Origin: Diadophis punctatus similis
Taxonomy: Eukaryota > Chordata > Lepidosauria > Squamata > Dipsadidae
Assembly: GCA_023053685.1 (NCBI GenBank)
Contig: JALIGW010000005.1
Span: 52,007,742-52,071,741, forward strand
Length of the DNA: 64,000 nucleotides
Direction of reading: 5' to 3'
Both the position numbers and the translations under genes were made by a program. The notes beneath the pieces were generated by a model. It did no database searches, was not told the DNA's origin, and was given only the letters and a program-made list of their open reading frames with translations. Position 1 is the first letter of the stretch. Every line of letters starts with the position of its first letter. Below are positions 45,889 through 58,130 of this stretch, piece after piece.

Positions 45889-47400
45889 TATATTGCCAAC
45901 CGTTTATCCAAGGCATGAAGATCATGCTAGCTGCCAAGTTTTTAAAAAAAGCAGACACCCATATTAAACAGTAGTGATATAGAAAAGCTGGAGATATGAT
46001 CATTTTATTGTAAATGGCAATGGTATCATTTTATATTATACAGGAAAAGGCAATAGTAAACTATTCCTATATTTCTCAGAGAAAACTACACTCACGGGCA
46101 AGATAAATTGACTGATAGTGTCAAATAGCCCTCACATCAAATGCTATTGAGGGTAAGCTGAGGATTTTTTGGAGTACTATTGTATTGGTGCTCATGATGT
46201 GTCTAGATTAAAACCTTTAGGGCATTTATGTACTAATGTTGTCTGCAGGAAAATAAAAGAAAAATTGAGGTTACAACAGTATATAACATGAAAAACATAG
46301 CCGGGGCTAACCATAAACAAGATGCTAAACTGCTCATGTGCAGATTCCAAATCAAGCTAAACCAGAAGAACAAAGCCAACTGGTTTCTACTTTAGGATCA
46401 TGAGCAAATACCTGTATTTTCAAACAAAAATCAGGAATTGCTTAGAAGTCCTAAACATCCATGATAGAGAACTGAAGAACTGTGAAATGGAAGAAAACAA
46501 AAAAAAATTGGGTCTGTGTGTGCTAAGGATATATCAGGAAACTGGATGGCAGAACAGACAGTGAAATAGCCAAAAAGAGAAGAGAAGCCAAAGCCAAGAA
46601 AAATAAAAAATACAGGAAGGAACTTAACAAAGGATTTCATAAAGTTGTTAGAGAAAAATTCAGTATTAGAACCACATCTGTAAAGACCTTTAAAAAGGAA
46701 ACAGACAGAGAAAAACAAAGAAAGTCCTCCAAACAATTTCTGAACAGAGGTGGTTCCAACCTCAATGTGGAGCAAAAGGACACCAGTGGACAGATAGTAA
46801 TTCATTCAAAAATGATCAATCAAATATAGGAATATACTGAAATTCTGTATAATAGAGTTGTCAGTATCTTATACTGTAACATATTACCTATTTACAAGAA
46901 CCTCCCTTACCAGAAGACAAACTTAGATAACCACTTCAAGCATCAGAGCTGGTTTATTTCCTGAAGCATTTGGTTCCAATTGAGTAGAGTTCTCTTTTAG
47001 TTGACTATTTTCTTGTTCAATTTGCCATTTTATATACTGGAATAAAGAATAATGGTCAACATTATTTAACCTGGGCAGCCTTGTAAATAATATAATTGAT
47101 GTCTTATCTATAGAAATATGGCAAACAATTAAAAAAAGGAATCAATATTCCAATCAAACTATGCCCGCAAATCTGGAGAATAACAGTGTCTAACATATTG
47201 GAAGAGATCAGTCAACAAATCAAGACCAAGGCAAAGAGGCTTAACCAAGTATGCAAACTATTGTACAATATTCCTAATTTTAGTTGCTTAAAATCCAGTG
47301 TAGATTTGAGCTCTGTCTGGAAAGCAGATACCAGATTATGCATGCTGGATAATTGAAAAATAAATAAATAATATTAATAAGAAATAAACATAAATAGTAA
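45889..47400. other. A-rich, possibly decayed LINE sequence, unclassified
   Basis: Plus-strand fragments are rich in lysine and arginine (for example around 46560-46720), resembling decayed LINE protein, but frames are broken by many stops and no RT motif can be read. Not assigned. Confidence 0.25.
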
Positions 47401-48250
47401 AAGAAAATGCTTAACTAGGAGAAAAAAGTTTTTCTCGGAAAATTTAAAAGAAGATGTGACTTTGGAATGATACACTATTTTAAAGAGGGAAAAATCTTGA
47501 TATTTGTCTTGGAAGTTGTCTCTGCCTTACTATAAATTGACTGTTATATGTATTGGATTTATAAACTTAAAACGATGAAATTGAGCAAGAATAACGAAGA
47601 GAAATTTCTGATTTGAAGCCCGAGCTCCATTTTGGGAAAAAGAGAAGGTGTAACTCTCGGAACTTTTTCCCTTTGTTGGACATATAACATGGATTAAAAT
47701 CTGTCGTGAAAATGACACAATCTGGAAATAAAGAAGTGGAAAGCACACACCAGGATATTAACACTTTTGATAAACAGCATATGGGAATGAAAGAAATTCT
47801 CGATCGTATAGAACTAAAACTGGAAAAAATAATGGAAAAAATAACAAATGCCGAGATGAAGGAGGAAACTATGGAGAACTTTGGAAGATTGAAAAAAACA
47901 GAGGAAATAAGAAATAAGCAACAAGAAAGAAAATACAACAAAGGGATTATTGAAACACAGAGGGAGAAAAAGGTGGTAAAGCAGAAGGGGACAATTTTTG
48001 GTAAGAGAAAGATAAACAAGGAAAGGAAAGCAAGAAGGGGAAAGAAAGAGAAGACTAGAAAAAAGGGAAACAATATTAGACAACAAAAAGAAAAAAGAGC
48101 AGAGAAAGATAGAGACCTTAGCAAAAAAAAAGGAAGTTAAAGATAGAAATAAGAGAGATAAAAGAAATATGGGGGAGGCAACCAAAAAAGAAAATGAAAA
48201 GAGGATTAAAACATTGGAGTAGGGTAAAAGAGAAGGGATAATATAAAAAT
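47400..48250 (+). mobile_element. L1-like 5' region and ORF1 fragment
   Basis: Unique-looking leader sequence runs to an ATG at 47712. The following coding stretch reads like an L1 ORF1 start (next entry). After 48140 the sequence remains purine-rich, then turns AT-rich with no ORF2. End points are uncertain because no target duplication was found. The order of leader, coiled coil and basic purine-rich part parallels the element at 7117-10538. Confidence 0.42.
47712..48140 (+). pseudogene. L1 ORF1-like coiled-coil fragment
   Basis: About 142 codons. Residues 20-75 (MGMKEILDRIELKLEKIMEK and onward to EEIRNKQQERK) form a clear heptad coiled coil. After that the protein becomes very Lys/Arg-rich and the DNA is almost pure A/G. 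L1 ORF1 proteins start with such a coiled coil and continue into an RNA-binding RRM domain, but no RRM is seen here. I use ATG at 47712, as the frame upstream has only GTG. Low complexity means a chance purine-rich frame is the main alternative. Confidence 0.4.
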
Positions 48251-50627
48251 AAAAATGTGTATGTATAATTAGTAGTATTATAGAATTATAAGATGATTTT
48301 TTTTATTATTGTCTAGGAAATAAGAGTAGTAAAATATTGTTAATCAAGGAATAACTGTTAATCAAGGAATAACCATGACTGGGAGAGCCATGTGATTGAG
48401 TCAACCAATCAGGCTGAAGTGTTAATTGAGCATGTCCAGAAACTTGGGAAGAAGAAGGGCATGGTTTAGTCAGTTCACAATTAAAGTTTGCCATGAAAAC
48501 ATCTTGCCATGCGGTCTGTGAAAGAATATGCGGTATTGTAAATCTTTTGTTCTGTTTATAAAGAAGTTATTTGAATCAGCAAAATGCAGTTATGTTGTGA
48601 AGCTTCTGATTTATTACGCAACTCTGACATAACCTCAAGGAACAAAAGGAAGAGCTGCTACTAAGATAAAGGTCAGATAAAGAAACCTGCGGTTAGGGCA
48701 GCACTATAGCCTGAGAAAACATCTCAGAGAACATTTTCTGCAGTTCTCACAAAAATACAGTACAAAACATAGGGGGAAGCGCATTCAGACACACATTATT
48801 ATGTTGGCATACTGTAACCTTATAATAAAAAAAATAGTATTGTCCTGCATAGCTTCCTACTGTGAAAGTCTAAAGCTGTTGCGTATTCAATACCTTATTA
48901 CATGGAAATTCTAATCTTAAATATGGATTGTCTCTTCTCAGTCAATTAAATCTGCTTATTTCTTAGATTTATATCCTACCTTTTATTCAGGAACTTCCAT
49001 GGCCAAAAGCTTACCTGACCCTTGGTCTCCTGGTACCAGTCCAATACCTTAATTCCTATACCACACTGGTTAATTTATATATTAGATTTATCCAGTATAT
49101 ATGAAATGCTATAATGGTATCTCAAAAAAATATATAATTACTTGTAGGATACAGGAACTTTTAAAGGAAAGGAAAGTCTTGCCAAGAACAAGAAGCCTTT
49201 AAACACAGTCCTGCATGTAGTTAGCTCAGTGGGATATAATTTGAAGCAGGATGTGAATAACTGAAGAAGTGCCTTCAAAGAGTAACAAAGACAGTCCTTC
49301 CATATCCCTAAATCAAATATTCAGAATACCAAAGGAAATTCCTTAATCACTTATAATGACGCTGATCATGCCTGGGCCTGAACAGAGGTGGAAGAAAAAA
49401 TTAAAAGTATCTTACACAGTTTTCATAGATACATGAGAAGTTCACAGACAACATCGTTGGAGTGGGTAGCTGTAATAAATTTAATGAAATAAATTAATAA
49501 TCATCACATCAGTATTTTTTTCAAAAGAAATTCTTAGCCGGAGCATACTTTAAAGTCTTTAAAATAATTGCATGCAGTTATATTGGAATACATTGAAAGA
49601 TTTATTTTGCCAAGCTTTGCAACAAGGAAGCACTTAAGAGTGATCTGGTAGATTTCCATTCTTAGAAAAGATTTGTGATACACATGGCAGGAGAAGAATA
49701 AACCGGTTCTGCTGCATTTGGATAAAAGTAGATAAGAGAAGAAATAAATGGGAAGAACACTTAGTCTTCTGAGTGAAAAATTACTTGTTTTCCATTCAAT
49801 CTTGTTTTGCCTGTTGCATCAAATCTAGATTTCAGTGGAGCTGATTTCTATTAATAAAGCATACCATATTGCTGCTGGAAGTCTTTGTTGCCGCACTATA
49901 TGAAAGATGCATATCATGATTCAGTACCTGGATCTTCATTCAGAAACCCTGCTGCAGTATATTGAAGTTATGGTTTTAAAGGCTAGGTTCAGAACTGCCC
50001 ACATCTGCTTATGTATTCCAGTGAAAGTCCACAAGACTTTCATGTACTCTTCTGCCTGTTGGGCTTTCTGCTCCTACAATCAAATCTGAAAGGAGTGGGG
50101 GAAGCAATCCTGCATGGCTGATCATTACCATAGGTTCAATCTACTGCAGTTCCTAACAGTCTTCAATGAAAGGAACTGAGTTAGTACTTGTGCAGAGCTT
50201 GACAAATTTAACCCTATTTTTCCCCCTGGAGGACTTTCTGTGCAAGAGATTTCCTTTTAAAAATATATAACGTCAAAGTGAAACATTGAATATTAGAGAT
50301 GAGGAATTTGCAAAAATGTAGAAGCCTGGGGCCTACACACCAGCTGGTCTTGATGCTTTTAGTGAAAAACTGCAGATAGATACATCCATCCCATGTATCT
50401 TGTCTTTTACTTATTGGAAATGTTGTCTCTTTGCTAGAAACAAAAATTAAAGTAGATACATGTCTGAATAATTTAGAAACTGAAACCCTCCCAAATCATC
50501 ACTTTTTCACAAACCTATGCAACTAGATATCCATCTTGTCTGATAAATGTATTGATGTTGACAGCTTTCTTAAAAAACTGAAAGATCAAATCCAACCCAT
50601 GATATGTCGAAGTTCAAAGCATGAGAT
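48251..50627. other. Unique AT-rich sequence, no gene seen
   Basis: No repeat boundary with a duplication. The stretch 48360-48640 (ATTAAAGTTTGCCATGAAAA near 48480) has LTR-like features but no supporting pair. Confidence 0.35.
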
Positions 50628-50690
50628 TTTATTTATTTATTAAATTTATATGCCGCCCAACTCATAAAGGACTCTGGGCGGCTTAACCTG
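50628..50690 (-). mobile_element. CR1/L3-like LINE tail remnant, reverse orientation
   Basis: A TTTA run followed by TATATGCCGCCCAACTCATA and GGACTCTGGGCGGC, the complement of the conserved tail. Only the last 60 bases remain. Confidence 0.7.
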
Positions 50691-51504
50691 ACAATTAAAT
50701 ATTCCAAATATTTTTTGCATGCATTGGAAAACTCAGATGGTTTAACTGATTATAAACTGAATGTTTTATGAATGGTTTTCTGAATGAAAATGAACTCAGA
50801 CTACTTTGCCTTATTGCTTAGGTCCAAATTTTATAGAATGTTCTGTGTTATGCCTTACTCTCTACATAGTAGCCTGACTTTCACTTCATTTTTAATTCCT
50901 AGTTCTGAGAAACTATCAAGATAGAAGTGACTTGACTTGATTATTCAGTATTTCATCATGGCATTTTGGAGTCCAGTCATCTGACTTTCTGTTTCTTCTC
51001 TCTTCCAAGTCTGGCAACATATTTTTTTTTAAAGGAGAGGGAAAAATACCTAAGGGCTAATTTCCCAGCAGGTGCTGGATCAAGCAAGTTTTGTGTTTTG
51101 CTCCTTTGGGAAGCCTACATGGATCACAGGATCCCCGTCCTTTGGATGACCTGTAGTTAAATTGTGAAAGGTAGGCTCAATTTCTTTCCATAGATAAACA
51201 AAGATTATATGACATATGTGTAACTATGAATAAGGAATGATTTATTTGAGTTGGTTCTCCTTCTGACTCTAGTAAGTGCAGTTTGCCTATGGAAGCTGAT
51301 TGAAAATGTGCAATACATTTTTGCCAAAGATAATTATAAAAGCATTTTTATTTAAATATCAAATGTCAATTACTTCACTTTTATCTTTACCCAGACATAA
51401 TGAGCTGAACTGGTGGATGGAGGCAAGGAAGTGGGAATGAATATCATAGAATAATTTATTTACTTGATTAGACTTTATATGTTATCTGTTGTATATAATA
51501 ATTT
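50691..51504. other. AT-rich sequence, no feature seen
   Basis: No open frame or repeat boundary that can be supported. Confidence 0.4.
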
Positions 51505-51625
51505 AGCTGATCAAAATAAGTGGTCCCCTGGGAGTTGGACAGAGTCCCCTGGGAGTTGGGCGGCATATAAATCCATTTAAATAAATAAAAAATAAATCAA
51601 TAAAATCAATAAAATAACAATGTAA
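51505..51625 (+). mobile_element. CR1/L3-like LINE tail with internal duplication
   Basis: AGTCCCCTGGGAGTTGGGCG and GGCATATAAATCC with an AAAT-type tail. The phrase GTCCCCTGGGAGTTGG occurs twice in tandem (51522 and 51545). Confidence 0.72.
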
Positions 51626-51653
51626 AAACATTTCATACCCTTTCCCTCAGGGC

Positions 51654-51965
51654 CAGAGGTGGGTTCCTGCCTCTGATTGCCGGTGCGGCTAATAGCTGTT
51701 ATTCGGCGCAGAGCCGAAGACTCGCGGATCCAGAGCCTTCCCCGGGCGCTTTCCCCGCCCGCATGGTTGCCGCCAATTGCATTCTTTTGCCCTCTGCGCA
51801 TGTGCAAAGCGTTCCGCATGCGCAGAGGGCAAAAGAACACAATTGGCGGCATCCATGCGGGCGGGGAAAGCGCCCGGGGAAGGCTCTGGATCCGCGAGTC
51901 TTCGGCTCTGAGCCGAAGAACAGCTATTAGCCGCACCGGCAATCAGAGGCAGGAACCCACCTCTG
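51654..51965. mobile_element. 312-bp near-perfect palindromic hAT-type MITE, perfect 8-bp target duplication
   Basis: CAGAGGTGGGTTCCTGCC at the left is exactly mirrored by GGCAGGAACCCACCTCTG at the right, and the two arms of about 150 bp stay complementary throughout. By eye I count about five mismatches and one small loop, centred near 51808. CTCAGGGC flanks it at 51646-51653 and 51966-51973, identical. Ends match the copies at 1282, 33731 and 37786. The arm tips carry CTCTGCGCATG / CATGCGCAGAG. The element is strongly GC- and CpG-rich in an AT-rich setting. The two opposed open frames of 100 and 121 codons, both reading RLIAV and ALSPPAW, are the same arm read from each side and not genes. 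Confidence 0.93.
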
Positions 51966-51984
51966 CTCAGGGCACATGATAATC

Positions 51985-52456
51985 CTACTCTATATTCATT
52001 TGCTCATCCCATTCTAGCCCAGTACTCAAAGGAAGACCTAGGTCCTTGTATCCTTCTGTACGAAAGAATTTCATGTGGGAGGTTATTGCATAGAATTGGG
52101 GTAGCATGAAGAAGGCACACTTCTGAGATCCCACCAGATGGCAGAATTTGAAGGAAAGGACTTGCAAACAATCTGTACCATGAAGGGCTTTAGAGATGAA
52201 AACAACCACCTTCAATTGCAGTTGGAAAGCAACTGAAAACCAGTGCAGTTTGCACAACAGAGAGATAACTTGAAAAACATGGGGCACTTAGAATTGCATG
52301 TGGTTGCTCATTCTGGACCAGTTGTAGTTTCTGGGTGGTCTTCAATTCAGTCTCATTTAAAGCAGATTGCAGTAATACAGATGGATTGTGACTGAGACAT
52401 GAACGAATATGTGCAAGGCCTCCAAGTTGCATGATGACAAAGTGAGATAGTTTCAC
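51985..52456 (-). mobile_element. Decayed LINE reverse transcriptase C-terminal region
   Basis: The minus strand includes SVLLQSALNETELKTTQKLQ then LVQNEQPHAI, resembling the LQLVQNAAAR block of CR1/L2/L3 LINEs. A frame change near 52200 is followed by FQLQLKVVVFISKALHGTDC, the LHWLP-FKALHG-type block, in the order expected for these polymerases. Frames are broken and the 3' tail is absent. Confidence 0.55.
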
Positions 52457-52460
52457 TTCA

Positions 52461-53867
52461 GATTAGGCCAGGCAAGAATTATTTGCATCTGGTATTCTGG
52501 ATCATTATTAGAAAACTTTGTCTATTTCCTAATAAATTTGAATGGATACATTCAGATTTTGAAAACATGTTGCCATTATCAGTTATTACCTTGAAAATAA
52601 TAGTTGCCACAGAGTGGAGGTTGAGATAGAATTTCCTTTGAGGTCTGGATTCAAATCTTTACCACCTAAGTAGACTTAGGGACATAGAGTTTAAGTAAGG
52701 TAAGTCATTCCCCTGGGAGAAGGCTAGACTGGTCAACAAATAACAATCTGATAAAAAAAATGTTACAAGTCTTGCCTCCTCCTGCACAAGAACACACAAT
52801 CTGTGCAGGAATAAAGTTTTGTCTTGAACAGTGTACAAAAGTATATAACATAGATGATTTGTGAAAGATATGTGCGCCAAAGGTATAATCCTCAGACCTA
52901 TCAGCGACTCTTTCCCAATCCCTAGAGTTTCTTGAGGTTGGAAGATTTAAAGAAAAAGTCTGCAGAGACTTATGACATTAATTTTTATCCTATAAAAACT
53001 TCCACCTGCCCCAAACTAGGATCACTTTGAATCTGCTGCCAATTATTTTTGATCGGCAGTCATTGACATGGCATACAAAGCCTGTGCTGCTACCCTAAAG
53101 TCAAAGTAACTTCCACATTGTGATATAAGAAAGTATGAGAAATGAAGGTTTTGTGCAACATTCCTCATCAGAAGTGGACGTTCCTGGCTGTCATAAGCTA
53201 CACAAGAGTTTTCTGGAGAGCACAAAGTTTTCATAGATGTTCAGGTGGTCTTTCCTATATTGTAAGGGGTTCCTTTAAAAACAAATCTTGTTATAATTAT
53301 AATTTACTTTTTAAAAGACAGAAATAGTGCCATCAGTTGTTAGCAATTGTAGAAGCAATGGATTCCAGTAAAATATGATAAAGGTGTTTGATAACCACAT
53401 GAAGCTGTCCATACCTGTTCTTTACTGTGACTATCTCACTTTTTTTTTTTTTTTTGCTCAATGGAAAGATACAGGGAAGACAAGCAAAGCATAAGTTGCA
53501 GTTTCTTCATCTGGCCTAGACCATCTTGTTCCTTTCCTCAACTATAGATTCCTTCTACTATCCTGAGGAGTAAACAAAGTAATCATAACTGAGGAGTGGC
53601 ACTGAATATTAAGTACAACATAATTTCACAGATGTTTCTAGACAGGTTTTAGGGCAGGGCAGAAAATAAAATCAGCATGGTATTGTCATTCATACTAGGT
53701 ACAAACTAATTTCTGGTTTAAGAACCTGTACAAGGAACACAAAGAAGTCAATAGACATCAGATTGTTTTCTGTTTTTGCTAATATGAATTCTGCAGTTAT
53801 CAGTTTCGATGTGACTAAATCAATAATTATTAGGTTAATTTTCAGAATTGGCCTTGCATCCTTATAC
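52461..53867. other. Unique AT-rich sequence with a poly-T run
   Basis: No gene seen. A T-run of about 17 lies near 53440-53456. Confidence 0.4.
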
Positions 53868-53913
<46 letters not shown>

Positions 53914-53965
53914 CTCTCTTTCTCACCCACACCCACAGAGTCACACATACACACACGCACGCACG
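53868..53965. repeat. (CA)n microsatellite with CAC-rich flank
   Basis: About 20 CA units (53869-53909), then a looser ACAC/ACGC-rich stretch. THTH and CVCV open frames on either strand are artefacts. Confidence 0.95.
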
Positions 53966-56650
53966 CCTGAAAGAAAATAGAATGTATCTTTTTCTGCTTT
54001 GAACACAGATTCTAATTTATATTCTGTCTTAAGCCTATATGATATAGCTTGCATTTGTCTCAGCAAGCTCTTTCAAGTTTTCATGTCAAGATGAGGAGGC
54101 AGCATGATTCTCTTCAAGAGGACATTTTGCATTGCACTATCCATGTACAAAAGTATGTTTGGGCTATCAGAACTGCCAGGCAAGACTTTGGAACAGCTCA
54201 AGTCAAAGCACCATGGCTGGTTCACTTCAGGGCAGGCAGCTTCAGAGAGAAGTTTCAAAGGGCTGTTTTGCACAACTTTTGTCAAAGTGAAGCACCCTTT
54301 GAAGTTTACATAGCCCTACTCTGCAAGAGCTTGTTCTTTATAATTTTGAAATGCTACCTCTGAGCATTCATTAAGCATCCCTGTTTTTCTGTCTTTTCTT
54401 AATTAATATGTGTCTGTGCGTAGGGAGGGGGGGAAGAGAAAGAGAAAGAGTTATCGTACCATTATGTTAAAAATGTAGATCTGCTAGCAGAATTTATTTG
54501 GTGACATTTGGGCTCATAAAGAAAAAAACACTGTGCCTGAAACTGAAAACAAATTTTCAAAAATGAAGAGGAATGCTAATTAAAAGACCTGACCTCAGCC
54601 ACAAAGATTTAGTGATCATTGCCTTTCATCAAATAATCCTGGAAGGGCTAACTGTGTAAGACTAAAATTTCCTTATAATTATTATAAATAACTGGAGTTA
54701 CAAAGATTGTTTGGAAATACATAGTATGGCATTTACATAGAAAGCTAAATATGCCCTTTTTGTAAGTCATCGTAGCAGTTATGTGGTGTCCTAACTTGAC
54801 GTCAAAAAGTTCTTCAACATTTCAAAATATTTATAAGTCTAAACAAAAATACCTAGAAACTACACATATCTACATATAGTATGTATTTACATAGTTGTTT
54901 CCAAGTCTCTTAGGGTAACATCTCTGTCTAAAACACATATTAATCATTTAGGAGTGGTATACATAATGATATAAATATAAAGAAAAGCTGCTATATTTGT
55001 TCCTTAGGTGCAAAGTCATTTAAAGATGATCACACTATCTTCATCTTAAATTCTTCAGACATATTGAAGGTTTATTTATTAAAAGAGTTCACGTCATTTG
55101 TTTTATTCACATTGTATTTGTTAAAGTACAATCTATCAGTGCTGATTTTTTTGAAAGCTGATATTGCAAGATGAGTTAAGCCATTTTTGAGCATTTCAAG
55201 GGAGATGTCCATATTTTAGCAAATAACATGCTAGATCATAATTTGAGCATCATTTCTTCTTGCAGAAACAGTCCATCAAAACTCATGTTTGGATGATTTT
55301 ATAGACATATCCTCACAGTTTTCTTGGGAACAGTATGGAAACTGTATGGAAATGTTTGATTATTGCTGCCATTTTTTAAAAAAATCTTCCAAACTGGTTT
55401 ACAACCAGATGTTTCTTAGTAGTTTCCCATCCAAATATCAACCAGATCCCAGTCATCTTAGCTTTGTCTTTTTTATATCTGCTAGTTTAACCTATATAAT
55501 ATTTTCTTAGTAAGCAGAACAGGTTCCTAAGAAAACAGAACTCTACTAAAACTGTCCTAAGCTATATGTCATCTCTCTGAGTTCACAACAGATATATGAT
55601 TCATAATAAAACTGTCATTTCATTAGAGGTCCACATAATCCTTCTGTCTTATTTTATAATTCATTTTCAGTAAAAAGTTTGCACATTAAGCCAAGTAATC
55701 CACAGGAAATTAGAACAGCAATTGCTTTTTACATTAGCTATTCAGAACAAGTAGGAAGAGTAGAAGAGCATATCACTTTGTATTAGATAGGTCATATGGG
55801 AGACCAACTGTTCTAATATGGAGTCTAATAATAGCAAATCTTTTAGTTACTTCTAGGGTATCATTATTAAAATGTCAACAATTTTAATCATGGTTGTCTT
55901 TAGCAAATACCATAAATATTAAATTACATGATTAATACATCAGAGTTTATTACCTTATGTCAGATGGAGTAGGTGTGTAATAAATCAATCCTTAGTGTTG
56001 GAAATAGTTGGAAGTAAATGTCATTCCAAACCACTGCAGTTTTTCTTTTGAATGTATTTTTAAAAGTGATATGATCCTCAGAATTTCACTGTACTGTTGT
56101 ATATTATGTGCTAATAAAAAGGTGTCTTAGCTGAAAATTAGCTATTGTGGTAATAATACAATAAATATTTGAGGGCATATCTGCATGGCACTTGGTATTA
56201 ATTACTGATTTCAGAAGCAATCCAACCAATATGTTCACTTGGAACAGAGGTATCTATATATAGAAAAGGCAAAAGGAACTGGTTATGGAATGACATATAC
56301 ACACAGAAACAGAAACACACCCATTTCAACTTTTCCCTCATATAACAATGTTATGTACCAAGGAATGGAATGGAACTGAAGCAGAATATCACATCTTGCC
56401 TCCATATTTAGGTCAGTCTACAGAATTGGACAAAATATAGAGAGTCATAAAAATAGTTTAATTATATCAACCAAAACCACTTGAAAACCAATCTAAATAT
56501 CACTGATTAGAGAAATATGATTAATTTCCCATTCACAAAGGGAAAAAGGATGGATACCATAGAATAAATATAGTGGAACATGAAGTCATGAATCAGTTTC
56601 TCCACTGGTAATGGGAAATTGCAACTGATGTTCCTACAAAAAGTACCAAG
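53966..56650. other. Unique AT-rich sequence, no gene seen
   Basis: Three frames are open at 54049-54363, but none has motifs and they overlap a reverse frame, so I treat them as chance. No repeat boundary recognised. Confidence 0.4.
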
Positions 56651-56731
56651 GCTCCTGAGGTTATTTTTAATGTATTTCTTATAGAAAGTTCTAGACCATG
56701 GAAAAGCAACATGAGACGTAGGGCTGCATGC
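56651..56731 (+). repeat. 81-bp direct repeat, left flank of the gypsy element
   Basis: Begins GCTCCTGAGGTTATTTTTAA and ends TAGGGCTGCATGC, immediately before the 5' LTR. The same 81 bp, with about seven differences, follows the 3' LTR at 61503-61583. Ordinary gypsy integration leaves 4-6 bp. Confidence 0.9.
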
Positions 56732-57001
56732 TGTTAAGTCCTTGGGGCTACGAGATGCCTGGAGGCTTGCTGGCTGCAAGACCTTCCTAATTGGTTAAGA
56801 TGCGAGCAACTAGCCAGTGGGAGAATGCAGCCCTGCCATTGGTCCGCCTGTCGGACAGCTCCTATATAAATAGCTGTCAGTTGGCTAATGTTGTTGCTTC
56901 ACGGGAGTGCTTGTTCTTGTTTATTACTGTTAGCAATAAAGGTTTTTTGTTTCCCAACCTGCCTAGGCTCAGTTCCTGCCCACCTAGTTCTCTATACAGA
57001 G
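56732..57001 (+). repeat. 5' LTR of Ty3/gypsy element
   Basis: About 270 bp beginning TGTTAAGTCC. It has an inverted CCAAT (CCATTGGT, 56837-56844), a TATA box (TATATAAA, 56863-56870), and the poly(A) signal AATAAA (56935-56940), in the order U3-R-U5. The right edge is slightly uncertain (TACA ends at 56998; identity with the 3' LTR continues to GAGC at 57002). A TGGCGACGAAGG sequence at 57005 is the likely primer binding site. It differs from the 3' LTR at roughly 22 positions by eye, about 8%. Confidence 0.92.
56837..56940 (+). promoter_or_regulatory. LTR core promoter and poly(A) signal
   Basis: CCATTGGT, TATATAAA and AATAAA spaced 26 and about 70 bp apart on the plus strand. The 3' LTR carries TACATAAA in place of the TATA box (about 61365-61372), so only the 5' promoter keeps the consensus. 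Confidence 0.7.
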
Positions 57002-57151
57002 CACTGGCGACGAAGGTAGGATCAGGGCTGAGGTAATGGCTAGCTAAAGTCACTAACAGAGCTGAGGCATGCTGAGCTGAGCGCTACCTTCTGTCACAGG
57101 CGACGAGAAGTCACACTAAGGCTATCTCCCCAACATTACATCCTTCTGAGG

Positions 57152-57985
57152 ATGGCTACTCTGTCCATGTTCACACCTTTTGATCCAGCCACTGAGACCT
57201 GGGATGCCTACCTCGAGCATTTCGAGTGTGTCCTGCAGGCGAATGATTTTACTGAACTGTCCATCGCTCAAAAACAAGGCTATTTCCTCAGTTCATGTGG
57301 CTGTGAGATGTTTGCAATGGCTCGAGCTCTATCTGCCCCTCAGCCTGTCTACACAGTGCCATGGGAGACTCTCTTGGAGAAATTAAAGAATCACTATTCT
57401 CCGGCTCCCTCATGCATCGCCAGACGGCACACATTTTGACAAAGGATGCAGAGGGAAGGGGAGTCCATCAATGAATACATGGCCTCCCACCCTAAATTGC
57501 AATTTCTGCAATTTGGATGACCTTTTCCTGGACCAGCTCATCTGTGGGGTGAGAGATTTGAGACTTCAGTGATGATTGCTGGCCCACACTGAACTAAACC
57601 TCCAGACAGCATTGGACGAAGCCAGGGCATCCAAAATGTTAGATGTGGAGATTCAGCTGTGGAGATTCAGCGTTTCTAGCCATCAACCTCCCTTGCCGGC
57701 AACAACCAAGCCATCCACCATGAAGAAGCCATCCACCATGAAGAAGCCAATTACGACAACCCCTCCGATGAGGAGGAGGAAGTGAGTTGCTTCAAAACGG
57801 CTCAAAAAAAATGGACTCCAGTTGTCAAATCTCCTCAGGCTAGTTGTCTTGGTTGTGGTGGAACCATAACAGGTCTGACTGTAGTCTTGCTGCTGTGGCA
57901 AGAAGGACCACCTGTCACGGGTCTTCAGAACTGCCCTGTCATCCACCGACTTACTCTCCGAGCCCACCTACTACAAAAAACCTAG
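57152..57985 (+). pseudogene. gag: gag of gypsy element, broken
   Basis: From ATG 57152, 95 codons are open (MATLSMFTPFDPATETWDAY and onward), the capsid-like N-terminal part with W-Y-FE motifs typical of vertebrate gypsy Gag. A TGA at 57437 ends it. The frame recovers, shifts near 57490, meets two consecutive TGA codons at 57569-57574, and continues from 57576 with an ARASKMLDVE helix and a Pro/Thr/Lys-rich stretch containing an 18-bp direct duplication (57710-57745). A CCHC zinc knuckle lies near 57840-57890: the first two cysteines are in one frame and the His and last Cys in another, so a one-base shift splits it. The product would have packaged element RNA. Non-functional. Confidence 0.82.
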
Positions 57986-58130
57986 CAAGAAACCTCTAAA
58001 ATGCCGTGAAGACTGCTTTGCTATCTCTCTGGTCCACTCACCACTTTCAATGGCCATCAGCCATGCCACCGCGGCCTCTCCTACTAACAAACTTTAGCTC
58101 ACAGTAAAGTTAGAAGGGATCCCCTGTAAG

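Noticed and set aside
46300..47300. Lysine-rich broken frames resembling LINE protein
   Set aside because: There is no RT, endonuclease or duplication to confirm it. Left as unclassified.
51577..51979. Two opposed open frames of 121 and 100 codons sharing RLIAV and ALSPPAW motifs
   Set aside because: They are the two arms of one palindromic MITE read from each side.
54049..54363. 104-codon open frame in apparently unique DNA
   Set aside because: Three frames are open together with overlap on the other strand, and there is no recognisable motif. Chance is more likely.
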